A stretch of DNA of 34,423 nucleotides from Methylobacterium longum. GTDB lineage: Bacteria; Pseudomonadota; Alphaproteobacteria; Rhizobiales; Beijerinckiaceae. Below, piece after piece: positions 1 through 8,426 of the stretch. Numbering within the stretch: position 1 is the stretch's first letter; each line of letters opens with the position of its first letter. The stretch covers positions 1-34,423 of the forward strand of contig NZ_BPQS01000052.1 of assembly GCF_022179385.1 (NCBI RefSeq). Direction: 5' to 3'. The position numbers and the translations under genes were made by a program. Under the pieces are notes generated by a model that searched no databases, was not told the DNA's origin, and was given only the letters and a program-made list of their open reading frames with translations.

Positions 1-1
1 A

Positions 2-94
2 GGGCTCTGGGCCGCCATCGGCCGCTTGGTGGATGCCATCACCCCCGACGAGTGCGCCAACTTCTTCGCCGCCGCAGGATACGACCCCGATTAA
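2..94 (+). CDS. IS630-type transposase, C-terminal end only
   Basis: The reading frame enters from the left edge and ends at TAA 92-94. The 30 visible residues (LWAAIGRLVDAITPDECANF, then FAAAGYDPD) match the usual C-terminus of IS630-family DDE transposases, which end in a 'T(P/A)xECxNyFxxaGY' block. Only the tail lies in the window, so it cannot be said whether the element is complete. It reads toward the end of the ccm genes, and the stretch after it carries no gene. The family call is by recall of this C-terminal motif, and the catalytic domain is not visible. Confidence 0.7.
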   Translation, partial: GLWAAIGRLVDAITPDECANFFAAAGYDPD

Positions 95-413
95 ACCGAA
101 AACGCTCTAGTAATTGGATTGTCGTCTCTCTATGAAGATTGGTATGCGCCCACATCATCTCTCATGAAACGTCTCGTTGATCCCATAAATCCCGCAGGCT
201 AGCCGTTAAGTACAACAGTGGATTGATTAAGACTAAAATCTATATTTTATGCGATGATCATCTTGGATTTTAATCGGTCTGTCGACCTGTAGGCCTTGAT
301 ACGTGACGGGATTATCCTGCAACATCCATGGCTAAATACCCTAGGGGGTGGATGTTCCAGGTGTTGCAGGCCCAGATCTTCAGAGCGGCGGTGCTGTGCC
401 TGCCGCGAAAATC
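95..413. other. Gene-free stretch between the transposase end and ccmB
   Basis: This part is clearly more AT-rich than the rest (for example around 195-280) and shows no convincing reading frame on either strand. It contains the inverted repeat listed at 316-361. It probably holds the outer end of the insertion element and remnant sequence. ccmB ends at 414 reading leftward, and no ccmC start is visible here, although ccmC often follows ccmB. Confidence 0.5.
316..361. repeat. Imperfect inverted repeat, 12-bp arms
   Basis: CCTGCAACATCC (316-327) pairs with GGATGTTCCAGG (350-361) with one mismatch, leaving a 22-base loop. TGTTGCAGG at 362-370 is a second exact partner for the first nine bases. 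It lies beyond the ccmB stop, so it could end ccm transcription or be a relic of the adjacent insertion element. There is no T-run on the ccm transcript strand, so terminator function is not assured. Confidence 0.45.
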
Positions 414-1082
414 TCACTCCGGCCAGCGCAGCGCCGCCGCGGCCGCCAGCGTCCCGACCACGGCGGCGATGAGCGTCAGCGCGGCCAGTACCGCCAGCGG
501 CACCAGGAACGGCACCGTCCCCCCGCTCGCCGCCTGAGCGGCCGAGACGCCGAAGATCAGCGTCGGGATCATCAGTGGCAGGACCAGCACGGCGAGGATC
601 AGGCCGCCCCGGCGGATCGAAGCGGTCAGCGCCGCCCCCACCGCGCCGATGAAGCTCAGGGCCGGCGTCCCGGCCAGCAACGTCAGGGAGGTGGCGCCCA
701 TGGCGGTGCCGTCGAGGGCGACGAGGAGCCCGAAGAGCGGCGCGGCGAGGACCAGGGGCAGCCCCGTGGTCAGCCAGTGCGCCGCCACCTTGCCGAGCAC
801 CACGAGTTCGAGGGGCACCGGCGCGGCGGTCATCAGATCGAGGGAGCCGTCCTCCTCGTCGGCCTGGAACAGGCGATCGAGGCCGATCAGCGTCGCCAGC
901 ACGGCGGCGAGCCACAGGATCGCCGGGCCGATCCGCGACAGCAGGTTGAGGTCGGGCCCCAGCGCGAACGGCACCAGGGCGACGATCATGAGGAAGAAGA
1001 CCAGCGACAGGGCGCCCGAGCCGCCGACGCGGCCGGCGAGGCGCAGGTCGCGGGCGATCAGGGCCAGGACGGCCCGGATCAT
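414..1082 (-). CDS. ccmB: Haem exporter protein CcmB
   Basis: Membrane subunit of the CcmABCDE system, which moves and releases haem for CcmE during cytochrome c maturation (system I). The 222-residue product has about six hydrophobic segments and the family's N-terminal pattern (short basic helix, then a long membrane segment with FFLMIVALVPFALGP). The loop QADEEDGSLDLM, which contacts the ATPase in CcmB proteins, is clear, and the length is normal for the family. ATG 1082 is chosen because it overlaps the ccmA stop as ATGA, implying coupled translation; a TTG two codons earlier is possible. The gene is intact, but no ccmC follows in the window. Confidence 0.93.
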   Translation of the reverse strand: MIRAVLALIARDLRLAGRVGGSGALSLVFFLMIVALVPFALGPDLNLLSRIGPAILWLAAVLATLIGLDRLFQADEEDGSLDLMTAAPVPLELVVLGKVAAHWLTTGLPLVLAAPLFGLLVALDGTAMGATSLTLLAGTPALSFIGAVGAALTASIRRGGLILAVLVLPLMIPTLIFGVSAAQAASGGTVPFLVPLAVLAALTLIAAVVGTLAAAAALRWPE

Positions 1083-1717
1083 GCCCAATCCTCCAGCGCG
1101 TCCGCGACCGGCGCCGCGGCCGCCCGATCGATGCGCAACTCCGCGGCGTCAGCGAGACCGAGCGACTGGTGCGTCGCGGCGATCACGAGGCCGCCGCCGG
1201 CCCGATGCTGCTCCATCAGGCCGGCGAGAACCGCCTGCGAGGCGGTGTCGAGGGCGGCGGTGGGTTCGTCCAGGAGCCAGAGCGGCCGGGCGCAGACGAG
1301 GAGCCGCGCCAGGGCGACGCGCCGCCGCTGGCCGGCCGAGAGATAGGCCACCGGCAGGTCGTGGGCGTGAACGAGGCCGAGCTGCTCCAGCGCGTCGCGG
1401 GGCGTCAGGCGCGGCGCGCCCAGGAGCCTCTGGGCGAACAGGAGGTTCTCCCCCGCGGTCAGGGAACTCTTCAGCCCGTCGCGATGCCCGACAGCGTGCA
1501 GGCATTCGGGCAGGCTCGCCTCGCCGACATCGGCGACGGCGATTCCCCCGGCATCCGGCCGCAGCCGGCCCGAGAGGATGGCCAGGAGGCTCGACTTGCC
1601 CGCACCGTTCCGGCCGGTGACCGCCAGGGCGTCACCGGGACCGAGGGTGAAGGAGAGGTTGGAGAAGATGCGGCGCCCGGAGCGGCGGCAGGCCAGATTG
1701 TCCACGCTGAGCCGCAC
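1079..1717 (-). CDS. ccmA: Haem ABC exporter ATP-binding protein CcmA
   Basis: Cytoplasmic ATPase of the CcmAB complex. Its ATP hydrolysis drives release of holo-CcmE during cytochrome c maturation. The Walker A motif GRNGAGKSS lies near residue 37, the ABC signature LSAGQRRR near residue 125 and the Walker B LWLLDEP near residue 150, with the switch His in ATHQS. About 212 residues is normal for CcmA. The start is GTG; the one at 1717 is favoured because AGAGGG sits 11 bases upstream, whereas GTG 1726 has the same sequence only 2 bases away. The stop overlaps the ccmB start. The gene is divergent from the small gene at 1845, so its promoter lies in 1718-1844. Confidence 0.92.
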   Translation of the reverse strand: MRLSVDNLACRRSGRRIFSNLSFTLGPGDALAVTGRNGAGKSSLLAILSGRLRPDAGGIAVADVGEASLPECLHAVGHRDGLKSSLTAGENLLFAQRLLGAPRLTPRDALEQLGLVHAHDLPVAYLSAGQRRRVALARLLVCARPLWLLDEPTAALDTASQAVLAGLMEQHRAGGGLVIAATHQSLGLADAAELRIDRAAAAPVADALEDWA

Positions 1718-1844
1718 CCGATACACCGCCCTCTTCCCCGCCGACGGACGGCGCCAGCAATCGTCGTCGTCTCCATGCCCGATTGCACAGCGGAACGGAA
1801 CCACAGTCCAGCTCGGGCTTTCGTCCCGCAACGGAGGTTTGCCC

Positions 1845-2030
1845 ATGCCTGAGGCGATGAACCCGAGCGAGGCGGACGTCGCCGCGACACCCGACGCGGT
1901 GGCCGGTCGCGCCAAGGTCGAGGCACGGATGGCCGAGTGCACGGCCGAGGAGCAGGCTGCCTTCTGGGACGCGGTCGGCCGCTGCTTCGGCGGCGGCAAG
2001 CCGCCAGATATGGAGCCCGCCTCCGGCTGA
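1845..2030 (+). CDS. Small acidic hypothetical protein, 61 aa
   Basis: This is a short protein beginning MPEAMNPSEADVAA, with a predicted helix around EEQAAFWDAVGRCFGGG. It has no signal peptide or membrane segment, and I do not recognise the family. Support for expression is a strong ribosome binding site (GGAGG, 7 bases before ATG 1845) and GC-rich third codon positions. Its stop TGA directly abuts the stop of the convergent methyltransferase gene, the two forming TGATCA at 2028-2033 with no spacer. Divergent from ccmA. Confidence 0.7.
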   Translation: MPEAMNPSEADVAATPDAVAGRAKVEARMAECTAEEQAAFWDAVGRCFGGGKPPDMEPASG

Positions 2031-2804
2031 TCAGCCGCCCTTCCGCGTCAAGGCCCGCAGCGCGCCGCGGAAGGTGCGCACGTCCTGCTCAGTCAGGCTC
2101 ATGCGGTGGAGCATGTCCCGCATATTGCGGGCGATGATGTCGCGTTTCTCCGGGGGATAGAACTTGGCCGCGTCGAGCGCGGTCTCGAGGCTCCCGAACA
2201 GCGCGATCAGCGCCTCCCGCGTCGCGGGCGGGGACAGGAGCTCTCCGGAGAACGGCAGCCGGGCCCGGCCGCTGGCCTGCCGCCACGCGTAGCCGATCAG
2301 CAGCACCGCCTGCGCGAGGTTCAGCGACGGGAAATCCGGCGACACCGGGAACGTCACGATCGCGTCGGCGAGGGACACCTCGTCGTTGGTGAGCCCCACC
2401 CGCTCGCGGCCGAACATGACGGCGCAGCGCTGCCCCTCCCGAGCGACGAGTTCGGCCATCCCGTCCTCGGGCGCGAAGACGCGCTTCATCTGTCCGCGCT
2501 CGCGCGCCGTCGTGGCGAGCACGAAGGTGAGGTCGGCGATCGCCTCGGCGACGCTGCCGTGGATCGTCGCCCGGTCCAGCACGTGGGTGGCACCGGAGGC
2601 CGCCTCGCGCACGCCCTTCTTCGGCCAGCCGTTCTTCGGGTTGACGAGGCGCAGCTCCGACAGGCCGAAATTCGCCATGGCGCGGGCGGTCATGCCGATA
2701 TTCTCGGCGAGCTGAGGCTCCACGAGGATCACCGCGGGGGCGATCCCCGGCGGGAGTTCGGTGACTGTCCTCGGGGCTTCGCCCTGCGCGTCGCGGCTCG
2801 TCAT
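2031..2804 (-). CDS. trmJ: TrmJ-like SPOUT RNA 2'-O-methyltransferase
   Basis: S-adenosylmethionine-dependent RNA methyltransferase of the SpoU/TrmH class, closest by eye to TrmJ, which methylates the 2'-OH of nucleotide 32 in tRNA. The 257-residue product has the SPOUT motif 1 near residues 24-45 (ILVEPQLAENIGMTARAMA). The knot-forming C-terminal part FGRERVGLTNDE, then FPSLNLAQAV, is at about residues 135-175. A helical tail of about 90 residues follows, as in TrmJ. ATG 2804 begins MTSRDAQGEA; in-frame starts further upstream would overlap the icd leader and add no family sequence. The target tRNA is inferred from the family. Confidence 0.88.
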   Translation of the reverse strand: MTSRDAQGEAPRTVTELPPGIAPAVILVEPQLAENIGMTARAMANFGLSELRLVNPKNGWPKKGVREAASGATHVLDRATIHGSVAEAIADLTFVLATTARERGQMKRVFAPEDGMAELVAREGQRCAVMFGRERVGLTNDEVSLADAIVTFPVSPDFPSLNLAQAVLLIGYAWRQASGRARLPFSGELLSPPATREALIALFGSLETALDAAKFYPPEKRDIIARNMRDMLHRMSLTEQDVRTFRGALRALTRKGG

Positions 2805-3011
2805 GGCCGCCCTCTGGCATGACGGGGCCCGGCCCGTCGAGGGCCGGGTGACGAAGCCGCCCGGATGACAGTGCGCGCCTTTCGTCGCCGGAAGGGCCGC
2901 GCTATGTCGCGGAGCGATTCCGACCCGACGGTCTGGCCCAACGGTCTTGGGCAGGCGACCGCACGACCCTTGCAGGCCGTGTGCGGGAACAACGCGAGAA
3001 GGCAACGGTCC

Positions 3012-4226
3012 ATGGCGAAGATCAAGGTAGCGAACCCCGTCGTCGAGCTCGACGGCGACGAGATGACCCGGATCATCTGGGCCGAGATCAAGAACAAGCT
3101 GATCCATCCCTATCTCGACGTCGACCTCGAGTACTACGACCTCGGGGTCGAGCACCGCGACGCCACCAGCGACAAGGTGACGGTCGACGCCGCCGAGGCG
3201 ATCAAGCGCCACGGCGTCGGCGTGAAGTGCGCCACCATCACGCCCGACGAGCAGCGGGTGCAGGAGTTCGGCCTGAAGGAGATGTGGCGCTCGCCCAACG
3301 GCACGATCCGCAACATCCTGGGCGGCGTGATCTTCCGCGAGCCGATCATCTGCAAGAACGTGCCGCGCCTCGTGCCCGGCTGGACCCAGCCCTTCGTGAT
3401 CGGCCGCCACGCCTACGGCGACCAGTACCGCGCCACCGACTTCAAGGTGCCCGGCAAGGGCCGCCTGACCATCAAGTTCGAGGGCGACGACGGCACGGTC
3501 ATCGAGAAGGAGGTGTTCAAGTTCCCCGAGGCCGGCGTCGCGATGTCGATGTACAACCTCGACCAGTCGATCATCGACTTCGCCCGGGCGTCACTGAACT
3601 ACGGCCTGGCGCGCAAGTACCCGGTCTACCTGTCGACCAAGAACACCATCCTCAAAGCCTATGACGGCCGGTTCAAGGACCTGTTCCAGAAGGTTTACGA
3701 GGAGGAGTTCGAGGCCAAGTTCAAGCCCCTCGGCATCACCTACGAGCACCGGCTGATCGACGACATGGTCGCCTCCTGCCTGAAGTGGTCGGGCGGTTAC
3801 GTCTGGGCCTGCAAGAACTACGACGGCGACGTGCAGTCCGATACCGCGGCCCAGGGCTTCGGCTCGCTCGGCCTGATGACCTCGGTGCTGATGACGCCGG
3901 ACGGGCAGACCGTCGAGGCCGAGGCCGCCCACGGCACCGTCACCCGGCACTACCGTGAGCACCAGAAGGGCCGCGAGACCTCGACGAACTCGATCGCCTC
4001 GATCTTCGCCTGGACCCGGGGCCTGTCTCACCGCGCCAAGCTGGACGGCAACGACGATCTCGCGAAGTTCTCGGCAACCCTGGAGAAGGTCTGTGTCGAC
4101 ACCGTCGAGGCCGGCCACATGACCAAGGATCTCGCGCTCCTCGTCGGACCCGATCAGAAGTGGCTCTCCACCACGGGCTTCCTCGACCGGGTCGACCAGA
4201 ATCTGAAGGCCGCGATGGGCGCCTGA
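3012..4226 (+). CDS. icd: NADP-dependent isocitrate dehydrogenase
   Basis: Converts isocitrate and NADP+ to 2-oxoglutarate, CO2 and NADPH in the citric acid cycle (EC 1.1.1.42). The 404-residue product is of the eukaryote-like homodimeric class: it starts MAKIKVANPVVELDGDEMTR and carries the substrate-binding block SPNGTIRNILGG near residue 95. The metal-binding LIDDMVA is near residue 250, and the NADP-binding EAAHGTVTRHYREH is near residue 305. ATG 3012 matches the normal N-terminus and has AGAAGG about 9 bases upstream; longer in-frame extensions look non-coding. It is a monocistronic core gene ended by the hairpin at 4248-4272. Confidence 0.97.
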   Translation: MAKIKVANPVVELDGDEMTRIIWAEIKNKLIHPYLDVDLEYYDLGVEHRDATSDKVTVDAAEAIKRHGVGVKCATITPDEQRVQEFGLKEMWRSPNGTIRNILGGVIFREPIICKNVPRLVPGWTQPFVIGRHAYGDQYRATDFKVPGKGRLTIKFEGDDGTVIEKEVFKFPEAGVAMSMYNLDQSIIDFARASLNYGLARKYPVYLSTKNTILKAYDGRFKDLFQKVYEEEFEAKFKPLGITYEHRLIDDMVASCLKWSGGYVWACKNYDGDVQSDTAAQGFGSLGLMTSVLMTPDGQTVEAEAAHGTVTRHYREHQKGRETSTNSIASIFAWTRGLSHRAKLDGNDDLAKFSATLEKVCVDTVEAGHMTKDLALLVGPDQKWLSTTGFLDRVDQNLKAAMGA

Positions 4227-4247
4227 GGCGTCGGTCTCAATGATAAC

Positions 4248-4272
4248 CGGCGGGCGTCCCGGACGCCCGCCG
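4248..4272. terminator. Probable bidirectional terminator hairpin
   Basis: A perfect 12-base inverted repeat (CGGCGGGCGTCC / GGACGCCCGCCG) is centred on base 4260, midway between the convergent icd and DUF3429 genes. The stem is very GC-rich. The T-run is poor on both sides (GTTCCTC on one side, GGTTATCATT on the other), so it is a hairpin terminator by position and structure rather than a classical one. Confidence 0.6.
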
Positions 4273-4295
4273 TTCCTCGGGACGGCGGTTCGCCC

Positions 4296-4733
4296 TCAGG
4301 CGGCCACGAGAAGGGCGGCGCCGGCGACGCCGGACAGCACCAGGCGCAGCCGGCCGAGCCAGAGCGGCGCGAGGCCGCGGCGGGGCAGGTCCTGGTCGAC
4401 GAGGCCCCAGGCCAGCACGAGACCGCCCAGGACGCGCAGGTCCCAGGGCGCGGGTGCGGCCAGCGCGGCCCAGGCCACGAGCGAGGGGAAAATCGCCAGG
4501 ACGTAGTCGGCGTTGCCGGCGTTGCGCGCCGCCGCGGCACCCCAGCGGATCCCGCCGAGGAACGAGGCGATCACCGCACCGTAAGCGGACAGGATCGTGC
4601 GCGGCGACAGCCCGATGCTGCTCAGGCCCCCGTCCGTCCCCGAAACCGCGAGCGCGGCGAATCCCAGGAACGGGATCAGGCCGGCCACGCCGAGCACGAT
4701 GGCGCTGATCGGCACTTGGTTCCGGCTCGCCAT
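4296..4733 (-). CDS. DUF3429 inner-membrane protein
   Basis: This 145-residue protein has about four predicted membrane helices, beginning near residues 8-30 (AIVLGVAGLIPFLGFAALAV). The block ILSAYGAVIASFLGGIRWG is characteristic of the DUF3429 family. No biochemical role is established for the family, which is common in alphaproteobacteria. ATG 4733 has GGAGG four bases upstream, and a longer in-frame extension lacks family character. The gene is convergent with icd across the hairpin at 4248-4272 and lies 151 bases upstream of the stop side of the large Sel1 gene on the same strand. Confidence 0.85.
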   Translation of the reverse strand: MASRNQVPISAIVLGVAGLIPFLGFAALAVSGTDGGLSSIGLSPRTILSAYGAVIASFLGGIRWGAAAARNAGNADYVLAIFPSLVAWAALAAPAPWDLRVLGGLVLAWGLVDQDLPRRGLAPLWLGRLRLVLSGVAGAALLVAA

Positions 4734-4884
4734 CCATCCTCCGAGAAGCGGTGTGGGCCGGCGTACCGTGCAATCCGATTTCGGCCTGATGCCAACCCGG
4801 GCGGAGCGTTCCCGCATCGCGGCACGGCGGTCAAGCTCGGTGCGGAGGCCCGACGCCGGGAGCCCGGCGGCGTACCACCGCAGG

Positions 4885-7800
4885 TTAAGTACGCCGCGGC
4901 GGCGCCGTGAAGGCCACGGCGTTCGGCGTCGGGGCACCGAGGAGCGACATCGGCGCGGATGCGCCCGCCTTCGGAGCCGGGGGCTCGTTCACCGCCGCGT
5001 CAATCTTTCGCGGCTTGAAGCTGGTCGCCAGGCTCTTCGCGCTGGCGAGGTCGGCGGGGCTCAACTTGTTGGCCACGTCGTCGCGCTTCTTGGCGGCGTC
5101 GTCGTCGCCCTGGGCGGCGGCGGCGGCGAACCAAGCGTAGGATTGAACGAGGTCCTGCGTGAGGCCCAGGCCGCGTGCGTAGAGGACGCCGAGGTTGTAC
5201 TGACTGTCACGGACGCCGAACTCGGCACCCTGGCGGAACCAGGACGCCGCCGTGGCGAAGTCCGGCTTGCCGTTGGCGCCGGGATTCTCCGCGTGGAGGA
5301 CGGCGAGGTTGTGCATCGAGCGGGCATGACCCTGCTCGGCGGCCCGGCCGTACCACAGCTTGGCCTTCTCGAGGTCGCGGACGACGCCGGATCCCTTCTC
5401 GTAGTGGCCGGCGACCTTGTACTGGGCGGGCGCGTAGCCCGCGACGGCCAGCTTCTCGAAGAGCTTGGTCGCCGTCGCGAGATCCCGGGGCATGCCGCGG
5501 CCGTCGGCCTCCCGCGTCGCGAGATCCCACACCGCCGTCCCGTCGCCTTCCAGCGCGGCGAGCTTCACCTTGGCCAGCGCCGGCGGCAGGGTGCTGAGAT
5601 CGCCCTGCAGGGTGCCCATCCCGGACACCTGGGGCACCGACGTCCTGACCGCCGACGGGCGGGCCTCGGCCGGGAGCGGGTTCGGGAGGGCCTGCGTGGT
5701 CGTCGGATCGGCCGCCGGCGGTCTGGCTGCCGAGGCGTCCTTCGGCGCGTCCTTGGCACCCTCCTTCGCGCCCTCCTTCGCGTCGTCCCTGACGGTGTCC
5801 TTCGCGGCGTCCTTCGAAGAGTCCTTGGAGGGATCCCGGGCGGGCTCCTCGCGGGCGGGTGCGGGCTGATTCACGGGAGCGGCGCGCCGCGGCTCCTCGG
5901 GGCTGCGCAGGCTGATCGCCTGCAGTGCCCCCAGCGCCAGGACGATGGCGGCGAGGCCGAGCAGCAGCGGCCGGCGCCGCCGGTCGATCTCGGCCCGCAG
6001 CCGGCCGAAACGGCCCTCCTCAGCGGCAGCCTGCGGCGTCGCCTTCTGGGCGCGGCCATCCCGGCGCTCCGCGGGCGCTTCCGCGGCCAGTTCCGCCTGC
6101 GCGGCCTGGGCGGCCCGGCGGGCCGCCGCGATGAAGCTCGTCTTGATGTCGGCCTCTCCGCCGGCCTCAGCCGTCGGGCGCTCCGTGCCGGACCGGCGCG
6201 CGGACGACTCGCGTCCGCCGCGCGATTCGCGGCCCGGGCGGCCGCTGCCGGGCTCCAGCAGATCGTCGGCGATCCGCGGGGTCTCCGCGACGTCGCGGCG
6301 TGCCACGATCCGGCCTTCGGCGGGGACGGGGGCCACCTCCGCGCTGGTCGAGGACATCAGCCGCTCGTCGAGGGACGGAGCCCGCGCCGTGATCGCCTCG
6401 GCGGGGCCGAGCCGGACGAGGAGGCGTTCGAGGGCGGACTGGACGCCCTCAAGGGTGGCGCCGAGGCGCTGATCGGAGGCGACCTGCCGTGCCTGCATGT
6501 CCGCGAGGCTGGCGCGCAGGAGCCCGATCTCGCCGGTCTCCGCGGCGGCGATGCCGGAGCCCTGCAGAGTCTCGGCCACCGCGTTGCGCGCGGCACGCTC
6601 GACGGCGGCTTCGCTGGGCGCCGCCTCCCGGAGGGCCGTCACCTGCCGCAGCAGGTCACCCATGGTCCGTTCGAGGCCGGCCAGGGCGGGATCGGCGCTG
6701 TGCGGCGCGTCGAGGCGGCCCGCCAGGGTGACGACCTGCTTCTCCAGGGCGTCGAGCCCTTCGTGCTCCGAGCGGCTGCCGACCTGATCGACCTTCTCGG
6801 CGAGGTTGCGCAGCATGGCGTGGATCGAGGCCATCTCGCCGGGGCGGGACATGTCCCCGTCGGCGGCGTGCTCGGCCCAGTCCTCACGGGCGCAGAGGAG
6901 GTCGACCTTCTCGGCAAGCGCCTGGATCTGGCCGGCGAGCGCCGCCGGCGCCGCGAACTTCACGTCGCTGCGAATCTCCTCGAGCAGCGGCCGCAGATCC
7001 GGATTCGTGCCGACCCGCTGCAGCTCGGCGATCTGCGCGCTGACGGCTTGGAGGCTCTGCGCGAGCCCCTGGATGCGCTCGGGACCGGCCAGTGCCCCGA
7101 TCAGCCGGCGGATCTCCTCGAGTTCGCCGAAGAGACCGGTCAGCGTGTGGTCGTCCCGGCCGGCGGCTCCGGTCGCCGCCACGCTGTCCAGGCGCTCCGC
7201 GAGGCGCCGGACATCCTCGGCGACGCGGCTGTGGACGTTCTCGGCGACTTCCTCGGCCAAGCGCTCGACCTGCGCCCGCACCTGCTCGATCGGCGCCGCG
7301 ATGGCGGTGAGGTCGGTGCCGGCCTGCGCCCGCTCGACGCCGCTCGCCAGGGAGATCACCGCCTCCTCCAGGGCGACGATGTCCCGGCTCGTGGCGAGCT
7401 GCGTGATCGCCTCGCGCAGGCGCACGGTCTCGTCCTGAAGCTCGGCCAGGGCGGCGGAAGGCCCGGCCACCTCCTCGATCCGCGCCTCGAGGCGGCGGGC
7501 AAGGTCCATGCGCATGCTGGCGACGACGCCGCCATCCGGATCGGCCGGCGAGGCCGCGGTCGTCGACAATTCGCGCTGCCGCTGGCGGATGTCCTGCACG
7601 GCGCTGCGGATGTCGCCCGGGGCGGGGCGCCCGCGACGGCCGGGCTGGCGGGTGGCGGCGACCTGCTCGCCGAGCTGCGACATGCGGCGCTCGATGTCGC
7701 CCAGGCGCTCGGTCACCTCCTGCACGGGGGCCGCCTTCAGGGCGCGCTCGATCCGCGCCTCGATCTCGGCCAGGCGCCGCGACTCGGCATTCTGCACGCT

Positions 7801-8130
7801 GCGGCGTTCCTCATCGAGGGCCCGGTCGAGGCCCTCGAGACGGTGGATCAGTGCGGCCAGGCCGTCACCGTAGGTTTCCGCGACGCCGGACGCGCCGACC
7901 TGCCGGTCGAGCTCCGGGGCGACGTCGGATCGGGGCATCGGCTGGGCGAGCTGCTCGGCCCGGTGACGGCGACGCTGGCGGCGGTTGCCCGGACCGCCGG
8001 ATTTCGACTGCGGGACCACCGAGGCGATCCAGGTCTCCAGCGGCACGCCGGCCCGCGCCGCCACGTCCCGGGCGGCGTCGAGCACCTCGGGATCGAAACT
8101 GTCGAGCTGCGGCATCGCGGTGCTGGTCAT
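4885..8130 (-). CDS. Large coiled-coil, single-membrane-span Sel1-repeat protein (PodJ-like architecture)
   Basis: The 1081-residue protein has three parts. First comes a cytoplasmic part of about 720 residues, starting with a short globular block (FDPEVLDAARDVAARAGVPL) and continuing as long predicted coiled coils with evenly spaced Leu, Ile, Glu and Arg. Second is one membrane helix near residues 722-742 (LLLGLAAIVLALGALQAIS). Third is a periplasmic part with a Lys/Asp-rich linker and four or so Sel1/TPR-like repeats (for example YAPAQYKVAGHYEKGSGV, NLAVLHAEN, QYNLGVLYARGLG) at about 865-1030. Caulobacter PodJ and its relatives, which organise cell-pole proteins, share this layout, so a polarity or scaffold role is inferred. 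The start ATG 8130 (MTSTAMPQLDSFDPE) is chosen over an ATG 35 codons upstream, whose extra residues look non-coding. Confidence 0.82.
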   Translation of the reverse strand: MTSTAMPQLDSFDPEVLDAARDVAARAGVPLETWIASVVPQSKSGGPGNRRQRRRHRAEQLAQPMPRSDVAPELDRQVGASGVAETYGDGLAALIHRLEGLDRALDEERRSVQNAESRRLAEIEARIERALKAAPVQEVTERLGDIERRMSQLGEQVAATRQPGRRGRPAPGDIRSAVQDIRQRQRELSTTAASPADPDGGVVASMRMDLARRLEARIEEVAGPSAALAELQDETVRLREAITQLATSRDIVALEEAVISLASGVERAQAGTDLTAIAAPIEQVRAQVERLAEEVAENVHSRVAEDVRRLAERLDSVAATGAAGRDDHTLTGLFGELEEIRRLIGALAGPERIQGLAQSLQAVSAQIAELQRVGTNPDLRPLLEEIRSDVKFAAPAALAGQIQALAEKVDLLCAREDWAEHAADGDMSRPGEMASIHAMLRNLAEKVDQVGSRSEHEGLDALEKQVVTLAGRLDAPHSADPALAGLERTMGDLLRQVTALREAAPSEAAVERAARNAVAETLQGSGIAAAETGEIGLLRASLADMQARQVASDQRLGATLEGVQSALERLLVRLGPAEAITARAPSLDERLMSSTSAEVAPVPAEGRIVARRDVAETPRIADDLLEPGSGRPGRESRGGRESSARRSGTERPTAEAGGEADIKTSFIAAARRAAQAAQAELAAEAPAERRDGRAQKATPQAAAEEGRFGRLRAEIDRRRRPLLLGLAAIVLALGALQAISLRSPEEPRRAAPVNQPAPAREEPARDPSKDSSKDAAKDTVRDDAKEGAKEGAKDAPKDASAARPPAADPTTTQALPNPLPAEARPSAVRTSVPQVSGMGTLQGDLSTLPPALAKVKLAALEGDGTAVWDLATREADGRGMPRDLATATKLFEKLAVAGYAPAQYKVAGHYEKGSGVVRDLEKAKLWYGRAAEQGHARSMHNLAVLHAENPGANGKPDFATAASWFRQGAEFGVRDSQYNLGVLYARGLGLTQDLVQSYAWFAAAAAQGDDDAAKKRDDVANKLSPADLASAKSLATSFKPRKIDAAVNEPPAPKAGASAPMSLLGAPTPNAVAFTAPPRRT
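5731..5840 (-). repeat. Lys-Asp/Glu four-residue repeats in the periplasmic linker
   Basis: Inside the Sel1 gene the DNA repeats the pattern 'GTCCTTGG/CGC' and encodes roughly nine copies of a tetrapeptide of the form (D/S)-(A/S/P)-(A/S)-K followed by D or E. Segments such as DPSKDSSKDAAKD and AKEGAKEGAKDAPKD show it. It sits about 30 residues after the membrane helix. Such charged low-complexity repeats often vary in copy number and act as an extended spacer. Confidence 0.7.
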
Positions 8131-8426
8131 CGGGGGCCTATCGTCGGCAGTTCGGCGTCCAATCCTGGGTGCGGAGCGGGAACCGCTGATCGGTATCCAC
8201 GGAACGCGCGCATCGGATCGTTCGAGCGTGACCATTAACTTTCTTGGTAAACACGAGGTTAAGGGGTGGCGGGTGCGGTAATCGTTGCCACCCGATTGCC
8301 CGCCGCCGGCCGGCCTTGCGTCGCCATGCAGCGAGGCCGAGCCGTTGCTCGGGAGGGCGCCGGACGGTTACATGGCGCAACCGCTGCGGGCCGCTCCGAG
8401 AGGCCCGCACACTGGGGATGCCAGAG

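Noticed and set aside
1792..1825. Two GGAAC boxes upstream of the 61-residue gene as an EcfG promoter
   Set aside because: No CGTT occurs at 16-17 bases; the nearest similar sequence is CGTC at 20 bases.
4597..8238. Very long open frame on the plus strand across the Sel1 gene
   Set aside because: It is antisense to a protein with clear coiled-coil, membrane and Sel1 features. Its predicted product is Arg/Gly/Leu-rich without domains, as expected from high-GC codon bias.
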